Assembly: GCA_004835665.1 (NCBI GenBank)
Contig: RBKR01000011.1
Location: forward strand, 1,240,001-1,304,000
Length of the DNA stretch: 64,000 nt
Source: Phoma sp. XZ068
Taxonomy: Eukaryota > Ascomycota > Dothideomycetes > Pleosporales > Didymellaceae
Direction: 5' to 3'
Part shown: in pieces, positions 22,216 to 34,349 of the stretch
Layout: every line of letters begins with the position of its first letter
How positions within the stretch are numbered: position 1 is the first letter of the stretch
Notes under the pieces: generated by a model
Told to the model about the DNA's origin: nothing
The model's input: only the letters and a program-made list of their open reading frames with translations
Database searches by the model: none
Translations under genes and position numbers: made by a program

Positions 22216-23073
22216 GGCGGTTTACGAATTGGCGGCGTTCTCGACTACGAATTGGGTGCTTCAGGATGGCCTTCTCTCTTCCAAGATCTCGCCCATTATA
22301 TATCCGCTGCTGCGCTGCTACTTTCTGTGGAAAATCCGTGGTTCCGACAGTGAATCGAAGCTGTTTTGATGTGGGAACGAGCTGATCTCGCGGAACCCAT
22401 TCTCAGCGGGGTAAAGCGTGTGGCTCGGCTGAACCTCGTGCAACTGTCAGCTCTCTCAAAGCGGCAATTCCGACGGGTTCGAAAATGTGTCGTCATACTG
22501 CTCCGACACTCACGAATGAGAGCAAGAGGAAGGCGGCGTTGCAAATCTTCGACGAACCTTGAGATGTCGGAGAAGATGAATGTCTCGCGTTATTTCACCC
22601 CGTGCCCCGCCACCCCGCTTCCAAGCACCGCCAGGCCAAGTTCGACGAGGCTGTTCTGCTGGATAAATGGCAGGCTGATACGACGGCCCGCGGCTCCACT
22701 GACCGCCTTGAGCATCGTGAGCCCCACGGCAGTGACGGCGTACAGTTTCGTGACTTCGCAAGCATAGCCTCGAGTGACCGTGATTGAGGGCGGGGCCGTG
22801 GTCTGATTAGCCACTGAGGACGCAGAGAAATGGGGATTCTCCCGCCTGAATGCAATTGAGTCTTGGAGATCGGCTTACATGTGCTACTTGTGCTTGTAAA
22901 GGTCACGTAGACGCGTAGAGACGGTTACGGCGGGACGCGCTCCGTGGCCCAACCAGGTAACTCCAAACCCAGGTCTTGGTATATGAAGTGTAGATGCCCA
23001 CTTCTGAGTCTGGCTGTGCGTCCGCAATCGTCGAACTCGAACAGTGCACAGCAAATTGCACCTACGTTTCAGC
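22216..23073. promoter_or_regulatory. Divergent promoter region, DUF1479 gene and beta-glucosidase gene
   Basis: These 858 bp separate two opposed start codons. Open frames on both strands (for example 22366-22767) show no domain and look like chance. No clear factor site stands out. Confidence 0.4.
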
Positions 23074-24948
23074 ATGCCAGACTCGTACTTGCCAAAGGAT
23101 TTTCTGTGGGGATTTGCGACAGCAAGGTGCGTGCTTCAATAACTCCGCGATATAAGATACCCCACCATAACGCCGGCACGTCATCCCAATACTAATTGAA
23201 AACAATAGTTATCAAATTGAAGGTGCACCGGCAGAGGACGGACGTGGAGACTCGATCTGGGACACGTTCTGCCGCATCCCAGGCAAGATTGCAGGTGGAG
23301 ATTCCGGTGACGTTGCCTGCGACTCGTACCACCGCACCGATGAGGATATCGCTCTGCTGAAGGAGCTTGGTGCCAAGTCCTACCGCTTCTCACTTTCGTG
23401 GTCTCGCATCATCCCGCTCGGTGGACGTAATGACCCTATCAACCAGAAGGGCATCGATCACTATGTGAAGTTCGCCAAGGACTTGCGCGCTGCAGGCATC
23501 GAGCCGTTAGTAACGCTCTTCCATTGGGATCTCCCCGAGGGTCTTGACAAACGGTACGGCGGCTTGCTGAATAAGGAAGAGTTCGTCAAGGATTTCGAGA
23601 ACTACGCCAGGGTGTGTTTCAAAGCCTTCGGCTCGACTATCAAGTTGTGGATTACCTTCAACGAGCCATGGTGCAGTTCGGTTCTCGGCTACAACACTGG
23701 CCTCTTTGCGCCCGGACGTACAAGTGACAGGACCAAGAGCAAAGAGGGCGACAGCAGCAGGGAACCCTGGATTGTCGGGCACAACCTCCTCCTTGCTCAC
23801 GGCGCGGCAGTCAAGGCCTATCGCGATGACTTCAAGAAGCAAGATGGTGGCCAAATTGGTATCACCCTTAACGGTAAGCGAATCCACGTGGGATCATTTT
23901 CTCCGTGCCACATGGCCGTTCCCGTGCCATGCGTGTTCGTTCATGCGCCGTGCATCCTTCTGCAACGCCCCTTCTGCAAGGGCAGCTATAGAAGACGTTG
24001 GATATGCTTTGGAAGTAGAAACTAACGCTGCGTAGGTGATTGGACCGAGCCGTGGGACCCGGAAGACCCCAAGGATCGCGAAGCTTGCGACCGCAAGATT
24101 GAGTTCGCCATCTGCTGGTTTGGCGACCCAGTGTACTTTGGCAAGTACCCTGACTCTATGCGTAAGCAGCTAGGGGACAGGCTCCCCGAGTTCACCCCAG
24201 AGGAAGCCGAGCTTGTCAAGGGCAGCAACGACTTCTATGGAATGAACCACTATTGCGCCAACTACATCAAGCACAAGGATACAGAGCCAGAGCTTGACGA
24301 TGTTGCCGGCAACCTCGAGATCCTCATGCAGAACAAGAATGGAGAATGGATTGGCCCAGAGACACAATCTGTCTGGCTGAGACCCATGCCTCTTGGCTTC
24401 AGGAAGCTGATCAAGTGGCTCAGCGACCGCTATGGCGGACCTACCTTCTATGTCACAGAAAATGGAACAAGTTTGAAGGGCGAGAACGAGCTCCCCCTCG
24501 AGGAACTCCTTAATGACGAGTTCCGAGTCGAATACTTCCGCGGCTATATTGGGGCCCTTGCTGATGCACATACCCTGGATGGCGTCGACGTCCGTGGTTA
24601 CTCGGCCTGGAGTCTCATGGAGTAAGTCAACCCCGCTTTCTTATCTCTACCGAACATGTCCTCGAACGTCTCATCGGAACGGAGGTGTTTTACACCTCGG
24701 CATCGGACCTTGAGTTCCGTCGTCGTGGCGCTCCGTTCGCCAAAGTCATGGCAACAAGGTTTCCACCACTTTCCCGGGAACCGTCTTGTGGCTAACAGTG
24801 TACCTGCAGCAACTTCGAATGGGCGGAAGGCTACACGACACGATTCGGTGTAACCTATGTGGACTACAAGGGCGGCCAGAAGCGTCACCCTAAGAAGAGC
24901 GCACGCGAAATCTCGAAGATCTTCGATCAGTACATCAAAAAGGGGTAG
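23074..24948 (+). CDS. GH1 beta-glucosidase, intracellular
   Basis: Glycoside hydrolase family 1 retaining beta-glucosidase, expected to hydrolyse cellobiose and aryl-beta-glucosides. Four exons: 23074-23126, 23209-23873, 24036-24621, 24810-24948, with introns of 82, 162 and 188 bp. The product is 480 residues, the family norm. The N-terminus LPKDFLWGFATA-SYQIEGAP is joined across intron 1. The acid/base Glu is in ITFNEPW (about Glu170) and the nucleophile in YVTENG (about Glu381). NFEWAEGYTTRFGVTYVDY near the end is also canonical. The subsite segment SRIIPLGGRNDPINQKGIDH follows the usual SWSR. There is no signal peptide, so it should act in the cytoplasm like other fungal GH1 enzymes. Introns 2 and 3 are long for this genome. 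Confidence 0.95.
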
Positions 24949-27900
24949 ACAATTTCGTTAAGCTGGGTTGCGCCACGGGTGTGGCGTTAGGAGAGACGAG
25001 CTGCAGAGAATGTCATCCTGGGCTTCTAGTAATCTTCTAGCGCTCCTTCAATGAAGCTTTGGCAATCATTATTGTTCCTTCCCTGGGAGACTCCGGGGAT
25101 GCATCCCTCTTTGGTAAGCTGCATTGCGCGGAATTCGTCTCTCCACATCTGTTGAGGGTGGTGAGTCTTGCGCGCGGCGATGCTGACGCCCAAAACGCCA
25201 TCTTTCGGCCTTTCGGTGGTGTTACAAAACGTATCCGCGGCAGATCCGACTTGGATCAGCCACTCGCTTGTTGCTGTCATCTTGCTTACCACTTCTGCTC
25301 GACCAACGAGAGGCTGCGCTCGGTAGGACTGGCGAACTACACGAATCGCCGAGGTCCGCCACCGACCTCGCAATCATCTCTCCGAGAAGCGTCCCAAGTG
25401 TGTTGTGTATTGGGTCTCCCTTTTCTAGGCGTAAAACTAGAAGCGCACTCGAAGATCCGTATTGCGCATATGCCGCCCGCGCACGAGTCGAAGTGTGCCA
25501 GCCCGTCCTTGGGACTACCCGCAAACTTTAATCATTGCAAGCATGTTTCAGGTTTGGTCCTCGTGGCCTTCGTATTCAGCGATGGAGGGCCGCTAGGGAT
25601 CGCACTTCTGTGTTCGTGGGAAAATGCCGGGCGGTACGGATGTCTCGATCCACGGTTCCTAACGTATTAGTCGGCCGCAGTGACAGAATTTTTGGCACTA
25701 GGGCATTTTTCAAGCTGCGATGGTGGCCGGGCTGTGTGGTGTCTCTGACATCTGGTAGAGACGTCAGAATTGCGATCTCGTACTACCCTCGTTCTTGCGC
25801 AATCCTGCGAACGGTTATTGAAGCATGGACGTTGACCCAAACATTGTTTCTTGGGTAACGCTATCTTTGGTTCTGCGAGACTTGGAAAGGCTAGCATACA
25901 TGTAGCCGTATGGCGAGTAAGGTGAAGCGAGAACACAGCCCCAGCTTTTGAGGCTTCCAGAAGTCAATCTTCCCGTCTTTGGGTAGTGACCAGCCGCTGA
26001 TATTCATTGTCATGTCCAACATCACGATCTGCCGCTATGTTCGCGATGAGATTAGGGAAATCAACCAGCTTGGGCTGCCAGCAACCATTCGGAGATCGGT
26101 AGTTCGGCCGTTGCCAGCTGCGCCGAAGCTATCATGATCGACCCCTCCCATGGGGAAGTAGTGAAAGTTAATTTTCACCGTTCAGACGTGCCAGCTTCGA
26201 TGTGTTGTGTGGTTTTAAGGGGTCCGCATGCGAGGCTGGCTGCCCAAATGTGGTGGTCCTGCCGCACCCGGCACTATTTCTAACACTTGTTGCGCAAAAT
26301 TACGAGGAGGCGCATATTATCAAAGGATGTCGTCGTTAGGCCTGCGGCGCTAGAGGGTTCGCACGTTCTCGTATGCTGTTCGCTGTCTGAAGCGACCAAG
26401 GGACAAGACGGCTCCCAATTCAACCACGTACAGCTATAGCTGTCTCAGGTATATCGAGTAGTTTCCTCCTGCCCGTCCTCAACGACGTTGCTAATCTCGA
26501 AGTGGTGTCAATTTGCGTAAAAGTTGCCGCGTAGTGGATTGAAGCTGGTAATCCCTGACTGGCGGTGAACGTGCTTGGCGACGAACGCGATTTTCTCAGA
26601 CTCGGTGCTCTGCCGCTCCGGTCCTTTCTCTCATCGCGGCTCGCGGTCGCTTCGCGGCCAATTAGTCTAGCGTTTCCGACGTGCATGCTTCCATGTTCTG
26701 CCGATAATCAACCTCGTCCAATATCGCCGCCAAGCGGCCTCCCGTGGCGGGAGCCTCGTGGAGGATTTTTAGAACCAGCGGAATCTTTCTTCGCTGACCC
26801 ATCTAGGTGCAGCAAAACGAGGCGAGCAGGAACATTCCGTGGTGGCCAACTAGCGTGGGCATAGCCTCGCAGATATGATCGACCTATAGTACCATGGCAT
26901 GCAGGGGACGAGCGGTGAATGTTCGATGGTGAAGTTTAAAGGTGCAATGCTATAGGCTGGCACGTATTCCGTATGTAAGGGCTTTCCTGCGTATCGGCAT
27001 TTTACAAAACATCACGAGAGCAACTCCTGGGCCGTCTGGTGCGCGTCTAGCAAATGCCTGTGCGAACGTCACCAAAGCCACAGGACTTTATTGAGGGCGG
27101 ACCACAGCTTTGGCCTTCTGTGAACGGTCGCAACACGGGCGCTTGGCCCAAGCTTCATCTCATTTTGCGCACGCCCAGCTACAGGTTCGGAAGACTCCAG
27201 CCTGCGTGCAGCGGCGGCGTCTTACCACATATGTACGCCCCCCACGTGCTGCCCATGCCCGCTCCATGTCCGCTGGAACTGCAGGACGCAAGTGCAGCGA
27301 GATGCATGCGTGAGCACGTTCCCTGAAACGCATTGATACCAGTCGTCAAGGTCGGCGACACCACTGGTAGAGTTTGCACGCACAGATCTGTGTGTGCATA
27401 CGTGTTCGGCAGAGGTGCATCAGGTTGGCCATGCAAGCTGAGCAGAGTTCGCAGACACAACACGGGCTCCCGCCACGGGAGGGCGGAAAGAGTCCTCGCT
27501 GGCGATGCTGCGAGTCGTCCGGAGAAGGTGTTTTTTTCACCTTCATGATCGACCGCCAGGCTCCGGCTGCCCCGGCGGCCCTGGCTGCTGCACCAGCCTG
27601 CGCGTCCGACGGGGCCCGCAATTTCAACACAGCATCAGGAGGGCAGGCTCACAGGGCATCAGGGCCTATAGCAACATGACGCTCTAGCTCAGATGATGTA
27701 GTCTTGGGCGGAGGGGTCGATGTGGTAGCGGCGAGGGCACAAGAGAGTTTTGGGCGTGCACCGAGGCGGGGCCACAAGACAGGGCCACCACGTGCGGGCG
27801 AGGCTTGGCGCAGCTAGCTTGTTTAATCTTTTTGCCCGGCATCGCTGGAGAAGTGGAAGCATGAGCACCACGCCATGGCACGCCGCGAATCGTCACAGAA

Positions 27901-28823
27901 GCTTCCGCTCGTGCTGCTCGTTGAGCGTGGCGGCGTGCTGCCTCCGTCCTTGCAGTGGTGAGGGGGCCCGCCGTGCCGCAGGCATGCTCAACGGCTGAGC
28001 GCTCCCTCGTGCAGCCTGCTGTCGTCGCAAGCTTTCCTGGTGGAGACGGTCGTCTTCCGCGCCGTCTAGGTAAAGTAGCCCGAGGGACTAGTGTCGCGCA
28101 GGAGCTTCGGCCACGGCTTCTTTTCAGTAGTGTGCTGTAATGCCTCGAGCTAGACGCCTGTGGTGCCTTTCCAGAACAGCCGCCACTGCGCTGCCCGGAC
28201 GCAGGGTGAGGCTCCGTCGTCCGGAGTCTGCCACCGTGGTTCTGCCGTTGCGAGCCACGCATGCAACATGGTGCACCCATTCCTGCAAAGGGTCTGCTGC
28301 AGACGCTTCCAGCTTGCGTGATCAGCGCTTGTCAGGCACCAAATCTCATGGTGCCAACCCTAGTGGCCAAAGTGAAACGATTCCCCAGAAACCCACGTGT
28401 GCGTGTGGCTACAGCAAGGTGCCGGGATGCAACCAAGCACTAGCCCACGCCAGGGTACGGACACCAAAGAAAGACGCTATTCACCAGCTCTGATAGCACT
28501 GAACAGGTTATAGGCTCATGCCAGCCATGTCTGCGCTCCTTTCTGACACTTCACCCTTCTAGCTTTCCCGTCCAAACTTGTAATCTCCGCTGTCTTTCCC
28601 TAACTTCACGACTCACTACTCCCACGTCTGTGGGTCATCTGTGCGCATTGCGGCACACTTACATTAATCGTCGCCAATACCCTGATCTTGGGATCCAGGA
28701 ACAGCCGTCCTTCTTCACCCCCCATTGATACCGTGTCACGCTTGGACCGCCTCTCAATTGGGCCCCGCTGACACAGCAACATCGACACTGCCTAATACAC
28801 TCACCGCCTCCCGCGGATCCTCG
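24949..28823. other. 3.9 kb without a supportable gene, upstream of the bZIP gene
   Basis: Open frames occur on both strands (for example 25059-25670 plus and 27684-28280 minus). They start at non-ATG codons or lack any recognisable domain, and adjacent frames do not connect. The stretch 27100-28300 is GC-rich. From about 28500 the plus strand is pyrimidine-rich, as in fungal promoters and leaders, and probably belongs to the bZIP gene. A non-coding transcript or fast-evolving gene cannot be excluded. Confidence 0.4.
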
Positions 28824-30284
28824 ATGACTTCAGTACTCCATTACCGTGATCCTATCGCCTACCGGAGCGACTTCATGAGTACCTCCAACTACACCCCTCC
28901 CCACATCATGGACAACACTAAAAAGGCCCTCTCCTACGATGGCCACTCTTCCGAGAGCGAGTCGAGGAAGAACATGTCCGGCGGCAAGAAGCGCCCCTCA
29001 AGAGCTGGAACCCGCAGCGTGACCACACTTACCGCGGCCCAACTGGAGAGGAAGCGAGCAAATGACCGAGAAGCACAGCGAGCCATTCGGCAACGAACCA
29101 AGGACCACATTGATACCCTCGAACGCCAGGTTCGCGACCTCACCACCCAGCTGGAGAGCAGCTCATCCTCCAAGATGATCGATCTCATGCGCCGCAATGA
29201 GGAGTTGGAGCAGGAGAACGCCATGCTTCGCGCTCGTATGGGCCACGCACCCTCTACTCTCGGTGTTCCGGAACACAACACAGGTATGTCATGAATTTCC
29301 TTTTGTCCTCAGAGCACAGGTCAAAAGTTCCCTCTTTAGTCAGGTGGATTCACTTTGCTTTTTTGCTTTCCGGCCCGCACCCGTTTTGTGCAGCCGACCC
29401 TCTTTTATGCGAGGCTGTCACTTTACTTTTGTCGTCATCGTTGTCGGCCCTAATGTTATTACCCGTTTGGGCCATGTGCGTCGTTTGCAGCTCGTTTACA
29501 GTTTGGCGAGATGAGGACATTCTATTATTCTCGTGAAACACATGTGAATTGGGGTGCATGATGGCTGACTAGACTCATAGCAGGCGCTCCCTCGCCCAGT
29601 GATCGCATTCAGATGCTCAGCCAACCGCGCAGGTCATCCACAGGAACATCAAGAAGTGTCCACACAGTCCCTGAGATTGCAACGCCTGCTTCCCAAGCTG
29701 GCCACTGGCAGACACAACATTCGTATGCTCATCACGTCTCTTCACCGCACGTTGAGGCGCCACCGCCCATGGATGTGTCGACACCGCACCACGACGCGCG
29801 CTGGAGTCCTCACACCTCATCGCACCATCAGCATCACGCCGTCTCAATGGCGGATCACCCTTCAGTCCACGCTGTTGAGCCGTACCCAAGCCCCTACGGT
29901 ATGGAGAGCAATGCGCGAGCAATGTCGTATCCCTTGGAAAACGCACCGCTTGTCACCTCTCAGCCAATGCAGATGACCGGCTACGGCACGCCCACTTCGC
30001 ACCCTTCGCCGCATCCATCCGAATACCAGCGACACATGAGCGTTCCCATGAACCACCAGGCACCGCAGCAACCTCAGCATCCCCACCAGCACGGACAGCA
30101 GCAGACTTCTGCACCCTATCCCTCATATGCTCATCAGGGCTACGTGCCGCAAGTCAGCCATCCCGGCGAGATGCCGATGATGGCACATGCTTCCCACTCG
30201 CACCCCCAGCCTCAACCGCAAATGATGGGAGAGCCAGGTCAACACATCATGTACATGCAACCAAACATGAAAGTCGAGCATTGA
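28824..30284 (+). CDS. bZIP transcription factor with His/Gln/Pro-rich tail
   Basis: DNA-binding dimeric regulator, expected in the nucleus. Exons 28824-29283 and 29584-30284; the 300-bp intron begins GTATGT and ends TAGCAG. The product is 386 residues. The bZIP spans about residues 73-137: basic part ERKRANDREAQRAIRQRTKD followed by heptads HIDTLERQVRDLTTQLES, a Ser-rich break, then MIDLMRRNEELEQENAMLRA. The basic region has NDREAQRAIRQR where the classical pattern is NRxAQRxFR. That variant occurs in a fungal bZIP group often carrying a C-terminal DUF3425, which is not visible here. The C-terminal half is rich in His, Gln, Pro and Ser and looks disordered. The in-frame stretch before 28824 has no ATG, so this Met is the first available. 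The very long upstream region is in keeping with a developmental or stress regulator. Confidence 0.9.
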
Positions 30285-31506
30285 GCAGACGTTGAAGCAA
30301 AACGTAATTCTCCGCGGCCAGATCCTGGTAGCAGGGATAACGCAATCGGACACATACACCGTTTCGACCACCACCGTCGCAACTCGCCTATCCAGACCAG
30401 GATCTTGGGATGCACTAAGACGACCAATATCATGGCATTGGTATCATCACTTCACCGGTCGGAGACAGTGTCTGGGATTATCGCACAGCGATCTATCCGA
30501 CTGTCCCCATGATTGATGGTGCCGGCCAAGGTAACCATGCCGCACTCACTGCGCGATGACGGGATTGCAGCATCGCAATAGGCATACCCTGCCCGGCTCA
30601 AATCTTGCGCGACATTGCGAGAGTTATTAAATCAAATCGAGCGGCACGTCCAGAAACGCATGAGCAAACCTTCAATGTTGTCCCCGCACGGCATTAAATC
30701 GAAATGAAATGCAACGCGCAGGATCCACTATAGGCAGGATTGCAGTCAGCAGGAAGCAGGATTGCAGCAGGATCCGCCCTGGTGCCCACAATATGGACCT
30801 TGGAATTATGAGGGGCAATCAGTCCTTGCCAAATGATGCTCAAAGAGGTGGAGACGCAAGCTTGGTCATTTGGAAATGGAACCTGCCGTTACAGGCGTTG
30901 TTCGCTCCGAGATCGACTCCCAGAACAGTTAGAAAGCCGAGATCTTCGACACCGACACCGAGAACGAAGTGGAACGCGCTACAGTTCTGCGATTGCAAGC
31001 CGCGCTGCGATGCCACGGTTACAGTAGTCTGTAATGGTCATGAAACACATCAATATCAAATACACGTCTTCCCGTGTCCTCCTATCCTGCTTCTCGGCCG
31101 GTCATCTTCTGGCGCGCGGCTACAGTTATCCGATATTTCTGTGGCCGATACGCCGAGGCCATTAGAAAAATGCCCTTCGCCAAGCGAGCGACGCACTCCA
31201 CGAGAGCTTTTAGCGTGAATTAGGCGGGCAGCCCGCTGAGCCGAGGACGTGGACCTGGACACCGACTGCAGCCAATTGCGCATCGGACAGTTCGGCCCGA
31301 ACCCACCCATGCTCATGCATCTGGCAAGGCTTCCTCATTAGGGAGCCCGCAGGCAACATCAGCTCACCGCAACCCGTGCGGTCTTTTGGCCTGCACGATG
31401 CTGCATGCGCGCAGAAATCAATAGTCTTCGTGTTTGAGAATTCAAGAGCGGGGATGTGAGTGCGGACAAGTATTTCGGTATTGTTTGATATCCACCGGCA
31501 TTTGGT
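30285..31506. other. Convergent intergenic region, bZIP and 2OG-oxygenase genes
   Basis: 1.2 kb between two gene ends. A plus-strand open frame at 30709-31218 lacks domain signs or intron support, and I see no RNA gene. Confidence 0.35.
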
Positions 31507-33096
31507 TTACACTACTGCCGCTGCAGCCTGCTGCGCCCGAATTTGCCGAAGCAAGTCTGGATACCACCTTTCACCTACATCTGGGTGGCTCTTCACCCTA
31601 TTCATCAGTGTCGCTTCTCCCAGGTGGCTCCACTTCCCTTTGACAAAGGTGAATTCGACGTCGTCCTTCCTGGCCTTGCGTGCTTCATCGCGCAGCCTTA
31701 GAACGGACTCAGGGACATCCATGGCTTCAAACTTTGCATCATAGCTCACTCCTTGAAAGAACGGGACAGAGTATCTGGCACCTTCACCCTTCCGCGGACT
31801 GAGTACGCGATGAGTCGTTGAGGCGCACACGCCATTTGTTAGAGCTTCCATGCCCTGACCAATCGCAACGACGAGTGTACCTTCAATTGGTTTGCAATCA
31901 ATCCACTGCCCTTTGGCATTCTGCGCCTGCAAACCCGGTTGGTCGCTGGCTTGCAGCAAGTAACTGGTGAGCATACTGTCCTTGTGAGGACCAACGCCTT
32001 GCCGCTTGATCTCCCACTTCTTCTTGTCCATCTCGCTAGCTTCGGCTGGCAGATCTGGCACATCAACTTCGGGGTATTTGACGATCTTCAGCTTGTGCTG
32101 CTGCTCCTTGTCAAAGAAGCGGCTGAATGCATCCGCCGGTAGACCAATAGCTTCGGCGATCAATGACGTGAAGAGGATGGAGATGTCAGACATGCGACGC
32201 ATGTAGTCTTCGTACGCTGGTCGAAAAGCGGGAAGATACTGTGGTGATGGCCACTGATTTGGTGCAAGAAGATTGTGGTATAAAGGCGCCTCGGGCCCTG
32301 GTACAGGATGTGGTGTGGACAGATCAAGTTGTTCGCGATGGTCTGTGTTGAGCGCGGTGGTTTCGTTGTCCAGCTTGAAGGTCGTCAGCAAGCAATCAAG
32401 AACTGGTCTGATAAAAGAGGAGGAAGACGTAATGTCAAGCGGCTGCATGGCGATCCTATACGATCGGCCTGTGATAAATACATATTGGGAGATACCCGGG
32501 TTTGTTTAACGGCGTCTGATGAAAAGGAGGATGTTTGTATATGCGTTTTTTTGCGCTTCTTCCTTCCTGTTTTCCTACGCATTGTAATGTCTGCATTTTT
32601 GTCTTCTCCTTTTTTTTCTTGCTGCATATAACAGCAGAGCATAGCATTGCATACGACTGTACGAGTACCGATAGATGATAGACCTCATTCCGATCAAAGC
32701 TTTATGACCATACTTCAAAACTTGCTCTTCCGTCTCTTTACCCATGCCGAGAGAAACATTAGGCAGAATGAACCATCACAAGCAACCAAGTGATACGAGC
32801 GTAGGAAAATCAATGAAACACCGACTCACCCTACTCCACCCCAAAAAGCTCTTCTCATTCTTCATTTCAATCTGCTCCTTCTCCTCTTGCGGCAGGTTCT
32901 CGAAAAACCCTTTGCACTCTTTGATCACATTTTGAACCAAGTCCTCCGGCAGCCCCGTCTCGCTGAGATACAGAAACCCAACATTCAATAACGCCGACCG
33001 CAGGTCGGCTAGGAACTGCGGTTTGGTAGTTGGATCTCTGGCTCGCGACAGAGGGAGAATGGGCAGGGTTGTAAAAGTCTCTGCGTCGGCAGCCAT
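31507..33096 (-). CDS. 2-oxoglutarate/Fe(II) oxygenase, isopenicillin-N-synthase-like
   Basis: Soluble non-haem iron oxygenase of the DIOX_N plus 2OG-FeII_Oxy type. Exons 33096-32830 and 32373-31507 are separated by a 456-bp intron; the product is 377 residues. The N-terminal domain starts LPILPLSRA and contains LLNVGFLYLSETGLPEDLVQ. Splicing joins FLGWSR to LDNETTALNTDHREQLDLST, matching the usual FxGY(S/T) to REQxDLS transition. The iron ligands are His219 and Asp221 (GPHKDSMLTSYLLQ) and His277 (STTHRVLSPR). Arg289 and Ser291 (RYSVPFF) bind 2-oxoglutarate. The second exon has its own ATG at 32448 inside the intron; using it would remove half the fold. Substrate is unknown; fungal relatives act in secondary metabolism or hydroxylate small molecules. 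Clustering with a biosynthetic gene is not seen. Confidence 0.88.
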
Positions 33097-34349
33097 AATC
33101 GTGGAATTCCGTAGTCAAATCAAATTGATGCGCAGCTTCTTCCTGCATACAGTCTTTCAAGATACAAGGTGTCCAACACGGTGTACCAACACTACATCAC
33201 ACCATGCCGGCATCGGTGTTGCGGGGTAGCTCGCCATAATGCGGGGCAATTCCGCAACTCAATCTCGTCAACAACGCACGCGTACATACCGTAACGGCTA
33301 TCAATGCACGCACGTTCTCTCTGCAGAGCCGCTCAGATATCACTTCCCCGTTTGGGACTGCGAGTAATAATTCCGCTGCTGCCGCTGCCTGACGTCCTCG
33401 TATCGCGGTCGGTTGGGCGGACACAACTCCGATGCCTGAGGGTTGCACGCAGCGCTACGCTCGTTCTCGCAGCGCACAATGCTCGTTCCAATATCCACAA
33501 TCGCGGGCTCGGAGATTATTCAAGGCAACGTGACAGGCTGACAGCGGCACGATCGATATTTTCGGATGCAGTTTTGGGGTTCTGCAACCAGAGTACGGGT
33601 TGGTGGTGATGCTCGCCTCGCTGTTTTCGGGGGCCGGTTACGAGCAAATTTCGGAGCCGCTGCCGAATTTCGTGCGAGTTTTGACGCGGGAGACGAGGTC
33701 GCGGAGGTGCAGGGGATGCTTAGTATCGGGCCATCCATCTGAACATCAGGCCCAGTGCTGTGAGTTTCAGGCCGGCGATGAGGGTGAGTGTTGCAGCGCT
33801 AAGGAGGGTGAGCATATTGGATTTGCGTGTCGAAGTGTGGAGGTTGAAATAAGCAGGGTAGTCAAGAGTCTGAGACAAAGCGTTGAAGGTTATAGATATC
33901 TTTTACCGTCCACGGTCAGGGTCGTCTGCTTGCTTTTGTACTCCTAACTATACCCACTCACGCCCAAGGCTTCGTTCGCTGTTGAGCGCCCAACATCCCA
34001 ACCGCTTCTCCACATGGTTCGGGACAGCGTCTGCGGGTTCAGCCCACGTGCGTATGAACGCGACATCTTTGTAGTACGAATGACGTGCATCACGCAGACA
34101 ACGTATGCAGGGCGCGCTGTGTTAGGATTGAGCTTGTAGGTACGACGGAATGAGGCGGTCATGTGGTTGTGGGGACCCCACCACATTCACTCTGTGAGGC
34201 GGGACAGGCTTCGAGAAGGTTGAAATGAGGCTGTACGGCCCGCAGTTCCTCCACAGTTTCTCCGCAGCGACCGGAAAAGGATATCCACTCGTTGCTTCAC
34301 GATTAGATTCATAGGTGTGTGTTGCGCAACCCCCGGAGATCATTGTATA
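33097..34349. other. Intergenic, 1.25 kb
   Basis: This carries the promoter of the 2OG-oxygenase gene and the 3' flank of NPR2. A minus-strand micro-ORF at 33720-33815 (ATG to stop, 31 codons) encodes a hydrophobic peptide, MLTLLSAATLTLIAGLKLTA and 11 further residues. It has no family match I recognise. Confidence 0.35.

Noticed and set aside
25059..25670. 203-codon plus-strand frame after the beta-glucosidase gene
   Set aside because: Starts at TTG, has no recognisable fold, and the opposite strand is equally open.
27684..28280. 198-codon minus-strand frame in the empty region
   Set aside because: Low-complexity Arg/Ala/Ser composition from GC-rich DNA, no domain, and no splice partner.
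31507..32448. Separate gene starting at the ATG at 32448
   Set aside because: The frame from 32373 continues the oxygenase fold begun in 33096-32830. Splitting would leave two half-domains.
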